Shown here piece by piece: positions 33,701-54,125 of a stretch of 64,000 nt of DNA; within the stretch, counting starts at the first letter, position 1, and every line of letters begins with the position of its first letter. The DNA is from Ochotona curzoniae (lineage: Eukaryota > Chordata > Mammalia > Lagomorpha > Ochotonidae), in contig NW_024466459.1 of NCBI RefSeq assembly GCF_017591425.1, positions 9,734,001 through 9,798,000 of the forward strand, read 5' to 3'. Made by a program: the position numbers and the translations under genes. Below the pieces are notes generated by a model. The model was not told the DNA's origin, searched no databases, and saw nothing but the letters and a program-made list of their open reading frames with translations.

Positions 33701-36700
33701 TTCTTGAGGTCTGACCTCAGTTACTCTTGCTGCTGTGTTGTCCTGTCCCCCTTGCCTGGCTCTTTGCGGGCAGGCCCTGTTGCTGTTCTCAGGACACTGA
33801 TCCAAACAGTCCCACTCTGTCCCGGGGTAGGGGGACCTCCCTTTCCTCACCGCGCTCCCCCAGCCACCTGCTGCCCTCTCCCCAGCACCACGCCAAGGCC
33901 CACGTGGACATCTACGAGAGACAGCCGGTGCCTTTCGGCCTGGTGCGCTTTGGTGTGGCACCAGACCACCCCGAGGTGAAGGTGAGTCTCTAGGCATGGA
34001 AGGCGGGGTGTAGCGGTGCCCCGGGTGCTGCTGGGTGTGGGTGGTACCCCCCAGACCCTGACTCCGCTCAGTTGCTCAGCCCTGGCGCCCGTGGGATCTC
34101 CACAGAATGTCATCAGCACCTTCACGCAGACGGCCCGCTCTCCACGCTGCGCCTTCCGGGGCAACGTGGCCGTGGGCAGCGACGTGACAGTGGCCGAGCT
34201 GCGGGAGGCCTACCACGCCGTGGTGCTGGTGAGTGTGGGGTGGGGGAGGCAGCGCGGGGGCCCCGGGGAGGATGCTGAAGACTCCGGACCCTTGACAGAG
34301 CTACGGCGCTGAGGACCACCAGACCCTGGGCGTCCAGGGCGAGCAGCTGCCAGGCGTGCTGTCGGCACGGGCCTTCGTAGGCTGGTACAATGGGCTTCCG
34401 GAGAACCAGGCCGTGAGTGTGTGCGTGGGCGTCCTCCTTGGCCTCTTCCTCCCCACCCCAGCCCCAGGCTCACGGCTGCAGCCTGAGATCAGTCTGGCCA
34501 TCTTCCTGTGACCTTCCCCTGCAGCTGGCCCCAGACCTGAGCTGTGACACAGCCGTGATCCTGGGGCAGGGCAACGTGGCTCTGGACGTGGCCCGGATAC
34601 TGCTGACCCCTATCGAGCACCTAGAGGTGAGCCGGCGGGTCAGGGGCTCTGGGTGTTGGATGTGGGCTCGCCGTAGCCTGATCACCCCTGCATTGCCAAG
34701 CCCAGGGCCCCGAAAGGCTTCCTGCTGCACCGCTTCCCCCTTGGCTCTGTGCACCCCCTCAACTTGCCCCAGGACCCTCGCACATGCTACCCACCCTCAC
34801 CCCCTGAAACCTTCTGATTCACTCCCTGCAGTTGGTAGGTGAAGTCTGTCGTCTGGTTTTTGCTGTTTATCTCCCTCAGACCTGCCTGCTGTCCCTCCCA
34901 AGTGTCCCCCTGCCCTCTAGATCGGAAGCTCAGTGGGGCTGGCCACCACTACCCTCTCAAGCACCTCACCTGGTGCTGGGCACCCAGGAAGTGCTCGGTG
35001 GACACTTGCAGACCACAGGAGTGCGGGCAAGCAGGGAGGGTCTGTCCAGTTGGAGCGCTTCGCAGCGTGGCCGGCAATACTCGGTGTGGCCACTGGGGGG
35101 CGGAGGCGGTCCGGCTTTGGGCTTCTCCAAGGCTTAGGGCGGGAACGTGGCCCCTTCCCAGACCCTATGGCCTCAAGGTTCTCCTTTTGCCAGAAAACGG
35201 ACATCACCGAGGCGGCCCTGGAGGCCCTGAGGCAGAGCCAGGTGAAGACGGTGTGGATAGTGGGCCGGCGCGGACCCCTGCAAGTGGCTTTCACCATTAA
35301 GGTGCCAAGGCTGGAGAGGGTGGCATGGGGTATTCCCCCTCCCCCCTTCCTCCACCCTGCCGCTTGGGTAGGGCCTCAGGCCTTCTGTAGTAGAGACGGG
35401 GTGAGCAGGACTCGGGGTGGACATGGGGGTAGGCAGCGTCCTGGGCCTGACCACCTCCGCCCCCTCCTGCACCCTCATCCCCAGGAGCTCCGGGAGATGA
35501 TTCAGTTACCAGGGACGCGGCCCCTCTTGGATCCTGCGGATTTCTTGGGCCTCCAAGACAGGATCAAGGGTGAGGGGGGCCCTGGCACGGTGCCCCAGCC
35601 CCCTAGTGGGAGGACAGCCTAGGTCAGAGAGGGCTTAGTGCGGGACGGGGGCCAGCGGGGACCGGGCCGGCCCTGAGGCGTCCCTGTCGCCTGCAGAGGT
35701 GCCCCGGCCACGGAAGCGGCTGACCGAGCTGCTGCTCCAGACAGCCACAGGGCAGCCCGGGGCTGACCACCGAGCACGGGCCCCCCGCGCCTGGGGCCTC
35801 CGCTTCTTCCGGAGTCCCCAGCAGGTGCTGCCTTCGCCGGACGGGCAGCGGGCAGCAGGTGTCCGCCTGGCAGTCACCAGGCTGGAGGTGAGTCTCCTGT
35901 GCCCCTGAGACACCCCGTTCCCCGGCCTCGCCCTGTCCAGCCTGCTGTTGGTCACGTTCTCCCCGACAGGGAACCGGTGAGGCCGCCCGGGCGGTGCCTA
36001 CAGGGGACGTGGAGGACCTGCCCTGTGGGCTCGTGCTTAGCAGCCTCGGGTACAGGAGCCGCCCCATCGACCCCAGCGTGCCCTTTGACCCCAAGCTTGG
36101 GATCATCCCCAATACAGAGGGCCGGGTTGTGGATGCGCCAGGTGAGGGTGTGGCGGGGGGAGGGCTGGGCACAGCATTACAGAGGAAGGCAAGGTGCTTG
36201 GTACTTGGTGCTTGCGACTCTTTCCTTCACCTCACTTGTTCGTGTAGCATGCCTCTCGGGAAGGGTGCCCGTCTGTCTGGGACCTGCAGGCCACGCAGTC
36301 AGGCATGGAGTCCTGCAAGAAACACTTCCTGGCCCTGCTGGGTGCTCGGCCCAGTGGCCGCTGCTGGCAGCCGAGAGGCACAGGGCAGCCCCTGTCAGTC
36401 TGCAGTGCCCACTGGCTCATCAGTAGAGTCTGCCAAAGGGGGAGATGGCCCAGCCCCTGCCCCTAGTGATGGGGCTGGGAGGTGCGGAGAGAGTGTGGGG
36501 GAGAACCATGAGTGTGGGGAACCCAGGGCCACAGTGGGCCTGGCTGCCAGAGTCAGCTGGGAGACTTGGTGTGCACAGCACGGGGCGGGGGTATCCAGCC
36601 TCCTGCACCCCCTTACTTGTCCCGCCCCCGCAGGGCTCTACTGCAGCGGCTGGGTTAAGAGGGGCCCCACAGGTGTCATCGCCACCACCATGACCGACAG

Positions 36701-37022
36701 CTTCCTTACGGGCCAGACGCTGCTGCAGGACCTGAAGGCCGGCCTGCTGCCCTCAGGCCCCAGGCCCGGCTACGCGGCCATCCAGGCCCTACTCGGCAGC
36801 CGAGGTCTGGGCCCCTGGAGGAGGTGCTGGGGTGGGTGAGGTGGGATCCAGGGGATGGTGGATGGTGTGACCCGTCTCTCCTCTGCTCCAGGGGTTCGGC
36901 CAGTCTCATTCTCAGACTGGGAGAAACTGGATGCTGAGGAGGTGTCTCGGGGCCAGAGTGTTGGGAAACCCCGGGAGAAGCTGGTGGACCCTCAGGAGAT
37001 GCTGCGGCTGCTGGGGCACTGA
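30704..37022 (+). CDS. FDXR: FDXR, mitochondrial NADPH:adrenodoxin (ferredoxin) oxidoreductase (twelve exons)
   Basis: Exons 30704-30782, 31394-31491, 33886-33981, 34106-34228, 34299-34412, 34525-34626, 35194-35301, 35485-35569, 35697-35887, 35970-36141, 36634-36804 and 36892-37022 (TGA) join in frame to 489 codons (human 491). The enzyme is an FAD flavoprotein of the mitochondrial matrix side. It passes electrons from NADPH to ferredoxin for P450 steroidogenesis and Fe-S cluster synthesis. Residues 1 to about 32 are a basic, Trp-rich targeting peptide. GSGPAG at 45-50 binds FAD, GQGNVA at 184-189 is the NADP-binding turn, [10 protein letters not shown] follows near 228, and the C-terminal [14 protein letters not shown] motif closes the FAD site. 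The ATG has a strong context (CGGCCATGG) and aligns residue for residue with the human N terminus. No defect is seen. A partial copy of exon 1 lies in intron 1. Confidence 0.95.
31099..31172 (+). pseudogene. second partial copy of FDXR exon 1 inside FDXR intron 1
   Basis: This matches 30685-30758 at 73 of 74 bases (offset 414), covering the last 19 bases of the 5' UTR, the ATG (at 31118) and the first 18 codons. The single difference turns the Trp14 codon TGG into CGG. The similarity stops before the exon 1 splice donor, and no donor in the proper phase follows. It is therefore not a usable first exon as it stands. Confidence 0.85.
31492..33885 (+). other. FDXR: FDXR intron 2 (2.4 kb)
   Basis: Donor GTAAGC at 31492 and acceptor CCCCAG before 33886. 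It contains an AATAAA at 31698-31703, a partial CSINE-like tail at about 32660-32765, purine-rich GGGA runs near 32105-32130, and a MIR-like fragment at about 33440-33560 ('gagaggttaagagactg'). I see no coding exon. Confidence 0.75.
32660..32765 (+). repeat. CSINE-like 3' fragment, diverged
   Basis: 'ccaggcccagcccgggctatttgtgg', 'cttagagagagaaccagcaggcagaaggtct' follows the C-repeat tail block ('cctggcccagcc...gtggccatttggggagtgaaccagcagatgg'). The head is absent and the match is weak. Confidence 0.4.
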
Positions 37023-37270
37023 GCCCACATCCCAGCCCCCGCAGTGCTGGGGGAGAGGGACCCAGGCTCGTGGTTGCATAGCCATCAGTCCTGACCCGCT
37101 GGGGGCTGGGCTGCGTCCCCTCTACCGGTACCCCAGGGCCACTGTGGAGTTCTCATTCAGCAAGGTGGCAGCCGCAGCAAGGGCGCACGGAGGTGCGGGT
37201 GGCTGTGCTTTCTCCCACCTCTGCCCCGCTGGACTGCACAGGTCCCACGAGCAGGAGAGACAGGGCTGGA

Positions 37271-37276
37271 AATAAA
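37271..37276 (+). terminator. FDXR: FDXR polyadenylation signal
   Basis: AATAAA 249 bp after the FDXR stop codon, followed within 30 bp by 'aacggctgtgg'. It is the first canonical signal after the stop and gives a 3' UTR of about 0.27 kb. Confidence 0.8.
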
Positions 37277-37764
37277 TGGGCTACAACCAACGGCTGTGGA
37301 CGACGCGGGCTTTTCTTTGGGGTCTGGGAGGCACTCTGGCGTGTGGCCGCCAGGAGGCGCTGCGGGCAAGGCTCCCGCTCAGGGCTGACGGGGTTGGCAG
37401 CCAGGCCTGGCATGCACGCGCCAGCCTCCCGCGCTCCTCCCGGCTCTGCCCCGCGGACCCAGGCCCCAGTCCGCCGGCCCTGCTGGCCACGCTGCCCATG
37501 ACCCTCTCCGGAGCGCCCTCAGGACAGTCCCAGAAAGGAAAGAAGAAACAGTGGAACATCAGGGCGCAGACAGCAGCTCACACCCAGCCCCTCCCAGTGC
37601 CCGGCCATCTGGTCTGGGTCCCCAGTCCTGGTTCCCTCTCTCTGTCCATCCCCAATGCCTTCCTGCCTCCTGACTCTCCAGCCAGATCCCCACGCCTTTA
37701 AAAATAGCACCTCAGTCTCCACGGTGCCTGGCAGTTGACATATCTCTCCTGACAGCATCCCCCA

Positions 37765-37858
37765 AATGCACGGTCTCACTTTGTAACTGCAGGGTCCTGG
37801 AAATGAACTGGCCCAAGGTCACACAGCTCTGGAGCAGCTAGTTCAAACTCTGGGCTGC
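37765..37858 (-). repeat. MIR SINE fragment
   Basis: The plus strand has 'aatgaactggcccaaggtcacacagctctgg' and 'agttcaaactctgg', the complement of the MIR 5'-middle region. It lies between FDXR and the GRIN2C promoter. Confidence 0.55.
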
Positions 37859-37949
37859 GCAGGCTGGGGACAGGGTCCTAGATACCAGGGACTTCCCTGG
37901 CGTCTGGCAGGACAGGGCAGTGATGGGGAGGATCGGGAGGGAGGCGGGA

Positions 37950-38305
37950 AGGCGCGGGCGCCTGGAGGGACCTTGAGGGGCGGAGGCGGCGGGCCGGCGC
38001 GGGGCGGGTTCCGCCACAGATCGGTGGAGTGCCCAGGGAGCCGGAGACGCAGCGCGCAGCTCTGCCCGGGACCAAGCCTGGGACCCGGTTGGCCTCGGAG
38101 AGGGGCTCGGGGCGGGCCCGGCTTAGCCGGCCAGGCTGCGTGCGCGGCGGGCACTGGCCCCGAGGGCCCCAGGCTCAGGCGCCCGCCCGCCCGCCGGGGT
38201 AGCCGCGAGCACGCCAGCTCACCCGGGAGGAGGCGCCGGGCCATGCAGCGCGCGGGAGGCGGCAGGCGCGGGCGCTCGGCGCGGGTGCAGCACCCCTTCC
38301 CCTCG
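37950..38305 (+). promoter_or_regulatory. GRIN2C: CpG island, probable GRIN2C promoter and non-coding exon 1
   Basis: About 350 bp of dense CpG, GC-box-rich DNA without a TATA box, only about 0.7 kb past the FDXR polyadenylation signal. It ends at a strong splice donor (CCCTCG|GTGAGTGA, exon end 38305). The first coding exon of GRIN2C starts with a splice acceptor (43153), so an upstream exon must exist, and this is the best candidate. A second GC-rich block lies at 39440-39970, so the exact first exon is uncertain. Confidence 0.45.
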
Positions 38306-39439
38306 GTGAGTGACGGCCCTGGGCGAGCTGGGGGCATCAACTTCTCGGCCAACTTGGGGCTGGGTTGGGCACCGCATGGACAAGGACGGAGGACACACAC
38401 ACACACACACCTCGCCCCTGGGCAGATTCGGGCTGCAGGGAGCCAGGAGAGGGTGACTGAGGGTGGGAGGAAGGGGACCCCGTTTGGAGTTTGGACATGG
38501 GCAGCAAAGAAGAAGCCAGGGGCCAAGGAGAAAGGCTCTCTCCGTAGATGCAAGGGAAGGACGCGCGCGCTAAGCGCCCCAGACTTTCCTCCCCGGGGTC
38601 GCCGAGCCTCCCTGCTGCGGGACTAGGGATGTATGGAAACGCAGAAGTCTGTACTTGTGGGTGCGAGAGGGCGCCCTAACTGTTGCTTCTGGAAGCCCTC
38701 CCCTCCGTCCCCCGAAAGGAGGGGGATGCAGAGCTGCAACCAAAGCCGGGTCCCTGACAGCCAGATGGCTGGAGAGGGCGCAGTGCCCAGAGCTTTTGGG
38801 GGCAACAGGGGAGGATGGTGGTTCTGAGCACCTGCTGCGTGCTCGCATCTGCCTTCTTGTTGCGACCCCTAAACTCGCCGCCAGCCCTGGGGACCCTTAC
38901 CTCCAAGTTCCCTTCTCTGCTCTGCCCTGTTGCCCCATTTCTGACCTTAGGGTATCATCAGAGTGGGCTCGGGTGATGGCTGTCCCCACGAAGGGTGGAC
39001 CCAGGCTATCCCGGGTGGCTGCGTCTCCAGCCAGCGGCGCTGGGCTCCCCCACCCGCCTCGGGCTTCCACCAGGATCCCCGACGGCGACAATGCCAACTT
39101 CCTGGGGTGTTTGCTCCCTGCTAGGCCCAGGCGGGCCAGGCACGGGCAGGCGGAAGCCAAGACACCGGGAGGTCCCAAGGGCGCGACCACGACCCTGCAC
39201 ACTTCAGAAGACTTGCTACAGGAGCGAGGCGAGGGTGGGGGACATTTGCCGTGGGACACCCTGGTCGCTCGCCCGAGGCGACTGCCTGCTGCATCCCCCG
39301 GCCCTTCGGAGGCTGGAATGATACCGGGTGGAGGGATGTTGGGGAGAGGTGCGTTTAGGAGCCAGTCCGGTTCCTGGCCGCGCTGGTGTCGTGAAGTCTG
39401 GCCCCGAGCTCCAGAGAATAAGCACTTTAGGGTCAGCCC

Positions 39440-39970
39440 GGATCCCGGGCCAGACCTCGGCTGCTAAGAGACCCGCGCACTCTGCGACCTCGGCCATTCC
39501 CGCGCCCCCGTGGAGGCCACGACCCATCCTCGGGGGAGGGGCTGGGGCCGGGTGTTGGGGAGCCCCGCAGGGGGCACCCAGTGCATGGTGCCCCTTTCAG
39601 CCGCCAGGAGGCGTGGCGCGGGTCCCCACGGGCACCCGGAACCGCTGGTGCCGCCGCATCGCGAGTGTCCTTGAGCCGCGGGTGACGGCGCTCTCGCCGC
39701 GCGCGCCCCTTCCTCCCGCGGGGGCAGCCTGATGCCACGTTGTCCATGAATTATTTATCGCCAGCCTAAAAATAACCCCGGACTCCACAGCCCGAGTGTA
39801 AGAGACTCCCGAGCAGGGGAGGGGGCGGGGTGCCCACCGGGGGCCTGAGCGGGATCCGCAGGGAGGCGGTCGGTCGGTCCCGGAGGCAGTGCGTGCTTGG
39901 CACCCCGCCGGCGAGCGCGAGATGGGAGGGAGGCGGGCTGTGGCTGGGATTGGGCCCAAGGGAAGGAGGG
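39440..39970. promoter_or_regulatory. second CpG-rich block with AT-rich MEF2/TATA-like core
   Basis: CpG-dense DNA encloses a short AT-rich core at 39745-39776. The core includes CTAAAAATAA at 39766-39775, a perfect match to the MEF2 consensus and also TATA-like. This makes it a candidate alternative promoter or enhancer of GRIN2C; transcription here is not shown. Confidence 0.35.
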
Positions 39971-42594
39971 AGGGAGGGAACCCCGACGGCGGAGAGGGGC
40001 CTCTGGGCCGCCAGGTCTACCAGAGACATCTGCATTATCCGTGTGGATGTGCGGGGCTGAGTCCAGAGGAGGTGGCAGAGGAGAGCCCAGGCATGGGACC
40101 CCCAGGTCCTGCTGAGGGTCTTGCAGCTGAGACCTGGAGTGAATAGACTGGAGTTTTCTGATCAGCCTCTGTGCTCCTCTGTGTACCCAGGGTCCAGTGT
40201 GGGCAGGGGCATCCGTAGCCAGGGAGAAGTACCTGCTGGGAGGAGGGTGGCAGAGGGAGGGAACTGAGCAGCGGGCAGAGAGAAAAGGGGAGTAAGCAGG
40301 AGGGTCTCTCGCCTGTCCTGGGATCCAGCCCCTGTATCTTGCCATCTAGGACCAGGAGGCTGTGCCAAGGGAAGGATGGGTGGGTTAGGGTTGGAATGGA
40401 GGTGGGATACGGTGGGGTGGGGTGGAGGTGGGAGCATTCTTGGGATGGTAGAATTTTGCTTGCAAGAGGATGGTCCAGCTCTGGGACTTCCCAGCTGAGG
40501 CCTGTAGGTGCGGTCAGCATGAGCCCAGTTGGCCACCACACTGGCAAGGTTGTGGGTTCCATGGGAAGAGAGGGGGCAGGGGGACCCTGCCCATGTCACT
40601 GAGATCTCTGGACTTCAGTGTAGGTACCCAGGAGCTTGCGGTAATAGTGGACAGAGGCCAGGAGTCTGTCCTTCCTGCTCTTGGGGTGGCACGACCCCAC
40701 ATGCTGACGAGCCCCCAGTCCGAGTTCCCCTGGCAAGAGGTACCACCTGCCACAGTTTGCCTTCCTCGCCATCTGCAGCCCAGGAACACAAGGCCCCGGT
40801 GGGGTCAGTCCCTGGGGCTCGTGTCCCTCCGGGGCTGGGAGAAGCTTTGCCAGGGCTCTTTGGGTGGAGTAGGCATCTTACGTTTTCTAGTAGCCACTTC
40901 CTGAGACAAGAGAGAAAAAAACGAGTGGAATTCATTTTCGTGGTGTCGCCTGCTTCACTCAGTCTCTCTGTCATGATTGCTTTCCAGCACACGATCCACC
41001 CAAGACACGGTGAGGGCCTGTTCACTCCGTTTGCCTTGCACCCCCAGCCGGCGTTGGCACTTGCCCTGCCACCTCAGCTTGGCTAAGAAGCACTCTGGCT
41101 CTCACAGGGGTAAGGGGGGCTTCTGTACCAGACAGCGCAGGCTCAAAGCTCCTGCTGGAGACAGGGCGGCAAAGGCTGGACAGAGGGAGTGCCCTCTGCC
41201 ATCACCATTGGAAAGCCCCCATCACTGGTAGCCAAGGTGTGGGGATGCAGAGTGGCCAGCTTGGGGGGGTTACACGCCGGACATAGTTGGTGCTGGCATG
41301 AGTGTTTTTCTTGCTCTGTCCACTGGGTACCTCAGTATAAGGCCCTGCTCCTTGCTTGGAAGTGTCTCTTTGGGGGGCGGGCGGGGGGGAATGCTGGGAG
41401 CCGCTGTCAGGTGTCTTACACCATCCTGGGAATGAACCATCAATCTTTTGCTAAGAGAGAGTGGGGGCGAGGAGCCGGGGGGGGGCTGGAAGGCAGGATG
41501 TTGGGGGAAAGTGAAGTAAGTGCAGAAGCAGGCGACAGCAGGTGTGAGCACGAGATGGCTCAGTCTGCAGCCTCACGGGGTGTGCCAGGCAGGCGGGGAT
41601 CAGGGGCCCACCTTGCAGGCCACTTCCCAGGGCTCAGGTTGCACCCTCCAGTGCCAAGTCCATCTTGTGCTGGTTTCCTTTGGCTCCTCCCCCTGACAGG
41701 GGGAGGGGAGGAAGGGGGACTCCCTGTGTCATCAGTGGTTTCCTGTTAGAGTTCTCGAATCCCCGGATGGCCCGTGTGCACAGGGGTGTGTGAGAGCATC
41801 TGGCAGTCAAGGGCGAGAGAGAGGTTTGGTGGCAGCAGGAGGAAAGCCCTGAACGAAAGCTAGAGGCCACTGGGAGGCTTCTTAACCCCAGCTGCCAAAG
41901 GCCAGTGGGCCTCTGGATGCGAGTGTGCTGGCAGCCACTTGGAGTTTGTGCACATCCTGGAGGGGGCGCTAGAGCACAGTCTCCCCTTCATGCACACACC
42001 TGCACCCCTTGGGTTGGCCCTCTTGGGAAGTTTTGCTAGGCAAGAGATGAAGAGGAAGAAATGGCCATGCAGTGGCCGTGGGCAGCCAGGTGGCAGTGTT
42101 CCATCCACACCTTTCTCTCTGATCTGCATTCCCTGCACCCGGGGCTCAACCTTTGGTCGGAATCCAGAATAGTGAGATGGAGCGGGGACACGAGTCAGCC
42201 CGGTGCTCCGTGCCCTGCCCGTGGTATGGAGCCACTGCTCCTAACGGGGATCTTGGTGGAGGTGAGCTTACAAGCTCAGGGCTGGCTCTGTGGCAAGTAG
42301 GCCATGGAAGGGCTACTGCAGCCCACTGGGAGAACTGGGGGAAGCCCGGGGATGTGCCCTGTGAGCTACCTTCCTTCGGCTGGCTGAGGGTCTCTTGCTT
42401 CTTTGAGAGTTTTGCCGAGTGTGGCCTGTCACGGGCTGCGTCGTTGAAGCTCTCTTACGCTGTCATGGGCTCAGGAGAGAAAAGTCTCAGAGAGACGAAG
42501 TGACTTCCCTGCAGTCACACAGCCACTGGGGTCAAGCATGTCCCATTCAACTGCATGCGCTTCAACAGCAGGCTGACTACTTTGCTTGATTTTG

Positions 42595-42862
42595 TTTATT
42601 TTTAACTTACTTGAAAGGCAGAGTTACAGAGAGGGAGAGGCAGAGGAAGAGAGAGGAGAAAGATTTTCCATCCGCTGGTTCACTCCCCAAATGCCAAAAC
42701 GGCCAGGACTGGATCAGGCAGAAGCCAGGAGTCAGGAGCTCTGTCGAGGTTTCCTACAAGGGTGCAGGGGCCCAAGCACTTCGGCCACCGTTCACTGCAT
42801 TAGCAGGTGCATTAGCAGGGATCTGGATCAGAAGTGGAGCAACCAGGAACCACCTTGAACCA
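42595..42862 (-). repeat. CSINE
   Basis: 'ttacttgaaaggcagagttacagagaggg', 'tccatccgctggttcactccccaaatgcc', 'ggatcaggcagaagccagg', 'gggtgcaggggcccaagcacttcggcca', 'attagcagggatctggatcagaagtgg'. A small internal duplication repeats 'gcattagcagg'. Confidence 0.9.
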
Positions 42863-43167
42863 ACTCCTACACGGGCAGCGGCTCAGCCTGGACTGGCATC
42901 TTACTGCTTTGGAGGGCATCGCCTTTCCAGCTGTTACACCAGGAGAGGGCCAAGCCACTGCTCGCAGTCTCCCCCTGCCACTGTGTATGGGAAAGTCCTG
43001 GGCTCTCAGCTGACCTCTCTCTCTCTCTGCCTTCCCCTCCCCTCTGTTCTCTGTTCGGGGAGCTCCGCCCTCCTCTCTTCCATCTCCTGGCCTGCCCCCT
43101 CTGCCCTTCTGTTTGCCCACCTCCCCCTGTGCCCATCCTGTTTTTTCCACAGGACCCTCCAGTGGAC

Positions 43168-52006
<8,839 letters not shown>

Positions 52007-52290
52007 GTGCCAGCCACTTTGGGTCTCTGTCTGACACAAACTGGCACTTGTCTGGCTTTCCTGGACAGTGTCTTCCATGGCCACTTCAGTAATCTCAGCA
52101 GCCTAGGTCCTGGCATGGGGCTGGAGTCTCTGCTGTCTCCCTGCTCACCTGATCTTGAAGTCACAGGAACAGAGGGGTCAGACCGCCAGGGCCTGCGGTC
52201 CCTGGCCATGGCTGCTGTGGCCTGGGTGTGGGTGCAGAGACCCTGAGGTTGAGGCCAGGTCAACCCATTGCTTCCTCCACCTGCTGGGAC

Positions 52291-52296
52291 AATAAA
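52291..52296 (+). terminator. GRIN2C: GRIN2C polyadenylation signal
   Basis: AATAAA 285 bp after the GRIN2C stop, followed by an A/T-rich and then TG-rich stretch ('tactggtcctggctg'). It is the first canonical signal after the stop. Confidence 0.8.
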
Positions 52297-52319
52297 CAAA
52301 CCTTTTACAATCTACTGGT

Positions 52320-54125
52320 CCTGGCTGCCTCATTTTGCATCCCGGGTGGGGGCACTGCCCAGAGCATGCTGGGAGTATCCCTGAATGCCAGCTGGAGCAG
52401 GGGGCAATGCCTCTGGAGCCAAGCCCACCTCTAGGGCACTTGGAAAGGATATGGGGAGCACTGGAAGCTGAGAACGCCCTAGGCGGCAGGAGCCACTTGG
52501 CACTCCACTCTGCCAGCTCCCCCGACCCTGATGCTGGGTGTGACAAATGTGCTTCACAGGGGGCCCTGGTGCTAATGGATAGATTCATCCCTGTCTCCTT
52601 GAAGAGGTAGGCTCATGCCAGGGACTGTGGCTGCCATGCCCTGCCAGACTCACCCATGGGAGCTTTGCGGTGGAGAGGGTGAGGAAGGGCTGTGTGGGGC
52701 ACCTGGCCGGTTGCCCTGGTTGCGTGGCTCAGAGCTGCTAGCTGAGCTGTCTCCCAGTTCAAAGGCCCCCCCCACCATGAGAACACTCTAAAGTGTGGCC
52801 TTAGGGCATCTGCAGCTTACCTATAGGCCAGAAAACAGCTCCAGTTTTTGGCCGGAGGATCTGACCACCTCCAAAGAGTGCCCGCATGCATCCAGTGGAG
52901 TACAGTTTAGCCCTGTACATTCTTACTGGACTGGAACCAGATTCACTGGACCAGGGGGTGGGGAAGGGAGGAGCACAGCAAGTTAACTCTACCTGTGGGG
53001 TGCTGCTGCAAGTCCCTGCTGTTCCACATCCGATCCAGCTTCCTGCTGCTGCCTGGGGAAAGCAGCAGAGGATAACCCATGTGGGAAAATTGGAAGCTCC
53101 TGGCTCTTGGGTTGGGACTGGCCCAACTCTGGCTGTTACGGCCAGTGAGGGAATGAACCATTGTATGATGATCTGTCTCTTTGTAATTCCGGCTTTCAAA
53201 TTAAGAAAAATATTTAAAAGAAAAACTAGATGGGGGTTGAGAACTCACCAACAGGTATGGAGTGTGACAATATAGGTTGGTGAGCTTGACCTTGGAGACA
53301 CTGGTGTTGAGAGGGTTAACTGAACCCTCACCCTCTGAACAGGAATCTGCCTGGGCTCTGGGTGGGAAGGCTGCAGAAGGTGAGGCTGGGAGGAAGTGTG
53401 AGAGCCAGGCGACTCTGCTCACTGCCCAAGATCATTAATAACCAAGAACTGGAAAGATAATTAAGAGGCAAATGTGGAGTTGAGCCTGCTGCTGGCTCCA
53501 AGGAGGCGCCACTCCTCCTGTTGCCTGGGTCGGCGGCTGGCAGCCTCCTTCCTTCTCTAGGAATATAGTGCACCGAGAGGGGAACACAATTGGGGGGTTG
53601 GGGGATGCAGAAGGAAAGCCCCCTATGGCCTGGAGCTGTTTGGGGGCCCTGCCTCTCCTGCACCACCCGGCTGAGAGCAGAGCGGCTGGCCAAGAGCTGA
53701 CCACAGGTGGAAAAGCATCACACACCGGCCCGCCCGCTCAGACACCAGACACCTGGCTGCTGCTTGCTTCTGCTGCGACAGCTGAGCCAGAGGCCTTGTC
53801 ACCAGCCTCCGGGGAGGAAATTTATGATCTGACCGGTTCCTTCCTGCTGTTTCCCCATATCTGTGTAGCAGGGGTGTGTGGTGGCAGAGGGGCAGGGCTC
53901 ACCCAGGGCAGGCCGGGTGCTCTGTGTCAGGCCCCTCCACCTGCCTGCCTTGCCCTTTACAAGTGTTCTAGGGTATCAGGGAAGGAGTCCTCTGGATCCC
54001 AAGGGTCAGGCGGTGCCTCTCCCGCCGCCAGGAGCTGGAATCAGACAGCCAAGTGTCTGAGTCTTCAGTGACCCCTTGGCTCTGTGCGGTTATAGCCAGC
54101 AAGTGACATGGGAGGCGGGCACTAG
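52320..54125. other. convergent intergenic gap between GRIN2C and TMEM104
   Basis: About 1.8 kb between the two 3' ends. It contains one 5'-truncated CSINE and otherwise unique sequence with no gene signal. Confidence 0.55.
52985..53218 (+). repeat. CSINE, 5'-truncated
   Basis: Starts within the element ('agtccctgctgttccacatccgatccagct'), then 'gcctggggaaagcagcagagg', 'cccatgtgggaaaattggaagctcctggctc', 'gagggaatgaaccattg', 'tttgtaattccggctttcaaatt'. Confidence 0.85.

Larger units (their letters stand above)
38306..43152 (+). other. GRIN2C: probable GRIN2C intron 1
   Basis: Runs from the candidate donor at 38306 to the acceptor TTTTTTCCACAG ending at 43152. Contains a (CA)n run at 38393-38410, a second CpG-rich block (39440-39970) with a MEF2-like site, a MIR fragment (about 42455-42560, minus; 'agagacgaagtgacttccctgcagtcacacagcc') and a CSINE. 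No coding exon is recognised. Confidence 0.45.
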
